Shown piece by piece: positions 5,586-5,742 of a DNA stretch of 5,742 nt. Where the stretch lies: assembly GCA_003228495.1 (NCBI GenBank), contig QIDY01000120.1, forward strand, positions 1-5,742, given 5' to 3'. Below the pieces are notes generated by a model. That model was not told where the DNA came from, ran no database searches, and saw only the letters and a program-made list of their open reading frames with translations. Position 1 is the first letter of the stretch. Each line of letters starts with the position of its first letter. This DNA comes from Nitrospirota bacterium. Lineage in GTDB: Bacteria; Nitrospirota; Nitrospiria; Nitrospirales; UBA8639. A program made the position numbers and the translations under genes.

Positions 5586-5742
5586 CTAAATCTTCCTGTA
5601 ACCCCAAGAGAATGTCTTGCCATTCCGTTGTCTTATTCACATAGCTTTGCTGACGATCTCGCAAAGGTTCTTTGAGATGGGTGACGTCTTTCAACGATGA
5701 GTGAGATTCATTGATCATTTGCCTAGAGCGTGCTAGGAATTG
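5578..5742 (-). CDS. C-terminus of an unknown protein (partial, runs off right edge)
   Basis: The minus-strand frame entering at 5742 is open for 54 codons to TGA at 5580-5578. It reads QFLARSRQMINESHSS, then LKDVTHLKEPLRDR, then QQSYVNKTTEWQDI and LLGLQEDLAC. It is charged, Gln/Lys/Glu-rich and helical in character, with a good coding look and no transmembrane segment. I do not recognise a family; a coiled-coil or helical-bundle tail is the most that can be said. It is convergent with the lipoprotein operon, 15 nt between the two stops, so the operon ends here. Confidence 0.55.
   Translation of the reverse strand, partial: QFLARSRQMINESHSSLKDVTHLKEPLRDRQQSYVNKTTEWQDILLGLQEDLAC

Noticed and set aside
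1..5742. tRNA, rRNA, CRISPR arrays, transposase genes or insertion-sequence ends
   Set aside because: No repeated-spacer pattern, cloverleaf, rRNA-like stretch, transposase motif or terminal inverted repeats were seen on reading either strand.

Overview
The window is ordinary-density bacterial chromosome of moderate GC. It is dominated by one plus-strand operon of four predicted outer-membrane lipoproteins (about 1502-5562). The mix of families (LPP20, LpoB-like, a COG3014-type TPR lipoprotein, a DUF3015 fragment, a DUF4301-like start) suggests a Gram-negative environmental bacterium, possibly Nitrospirota. That taxonomic guess rests on recalled resemblance only and is weak.

Left part (1-1016): two minus-strand genes. 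A class I SAM-dependent methyltransferase ends at 183. After 91 nt comes the first 30 codons of a second gene that leaves the window at base 1 and looks like the start of a DUF4301 protein.

Middle (1032-1646): a short plus-strand fragment matching only the C-terminal half of DUF3015 proteins. Tail to tail with it, overlapping by 4 nt, is a small minus-strand gene (GTG start, 56 aa, strong Shine-Dalgarno). Next is a regulatory region holding a hairpin, two tandem sigma70-type promoters facing right, two palindromes centred on CTAG, and an imperfect direct repeat with a 46-bp period.

Right part (1665-5562): LPP20 lipoprotein, then an LpoB-like lipoprotein, then a large TPR lipoprotein of the COG3014 type, then a second LPP20-type lipoprotein with an extra C-terminal module whose strand/helix order resembles LpoB. 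All four have a signal peptide with a lipobox cysteine and none has Asp at +2, so by the E. coli Lol rule all would go to the outer membrane. The gaps are short (35, 14 and 9 nt), so they are probably one transcript and one envelope complex, perhaps acting on peptidoglycan synthesis or on an envelope ring structure. No penicillin-binding protein or flagellar gene is in view to decide between these.

Right edge (5578-5742): the C-terminal 54 codons of a minus-strand gene convergent with the operon.

The most interesting items are the lipoprotein quartet, the LpoB-like module in its last member, the patterned promoter region, the strange N-terminus of the TPR lipoprotein, the unlisted 56-aa gene and the DUF3015 remnant.
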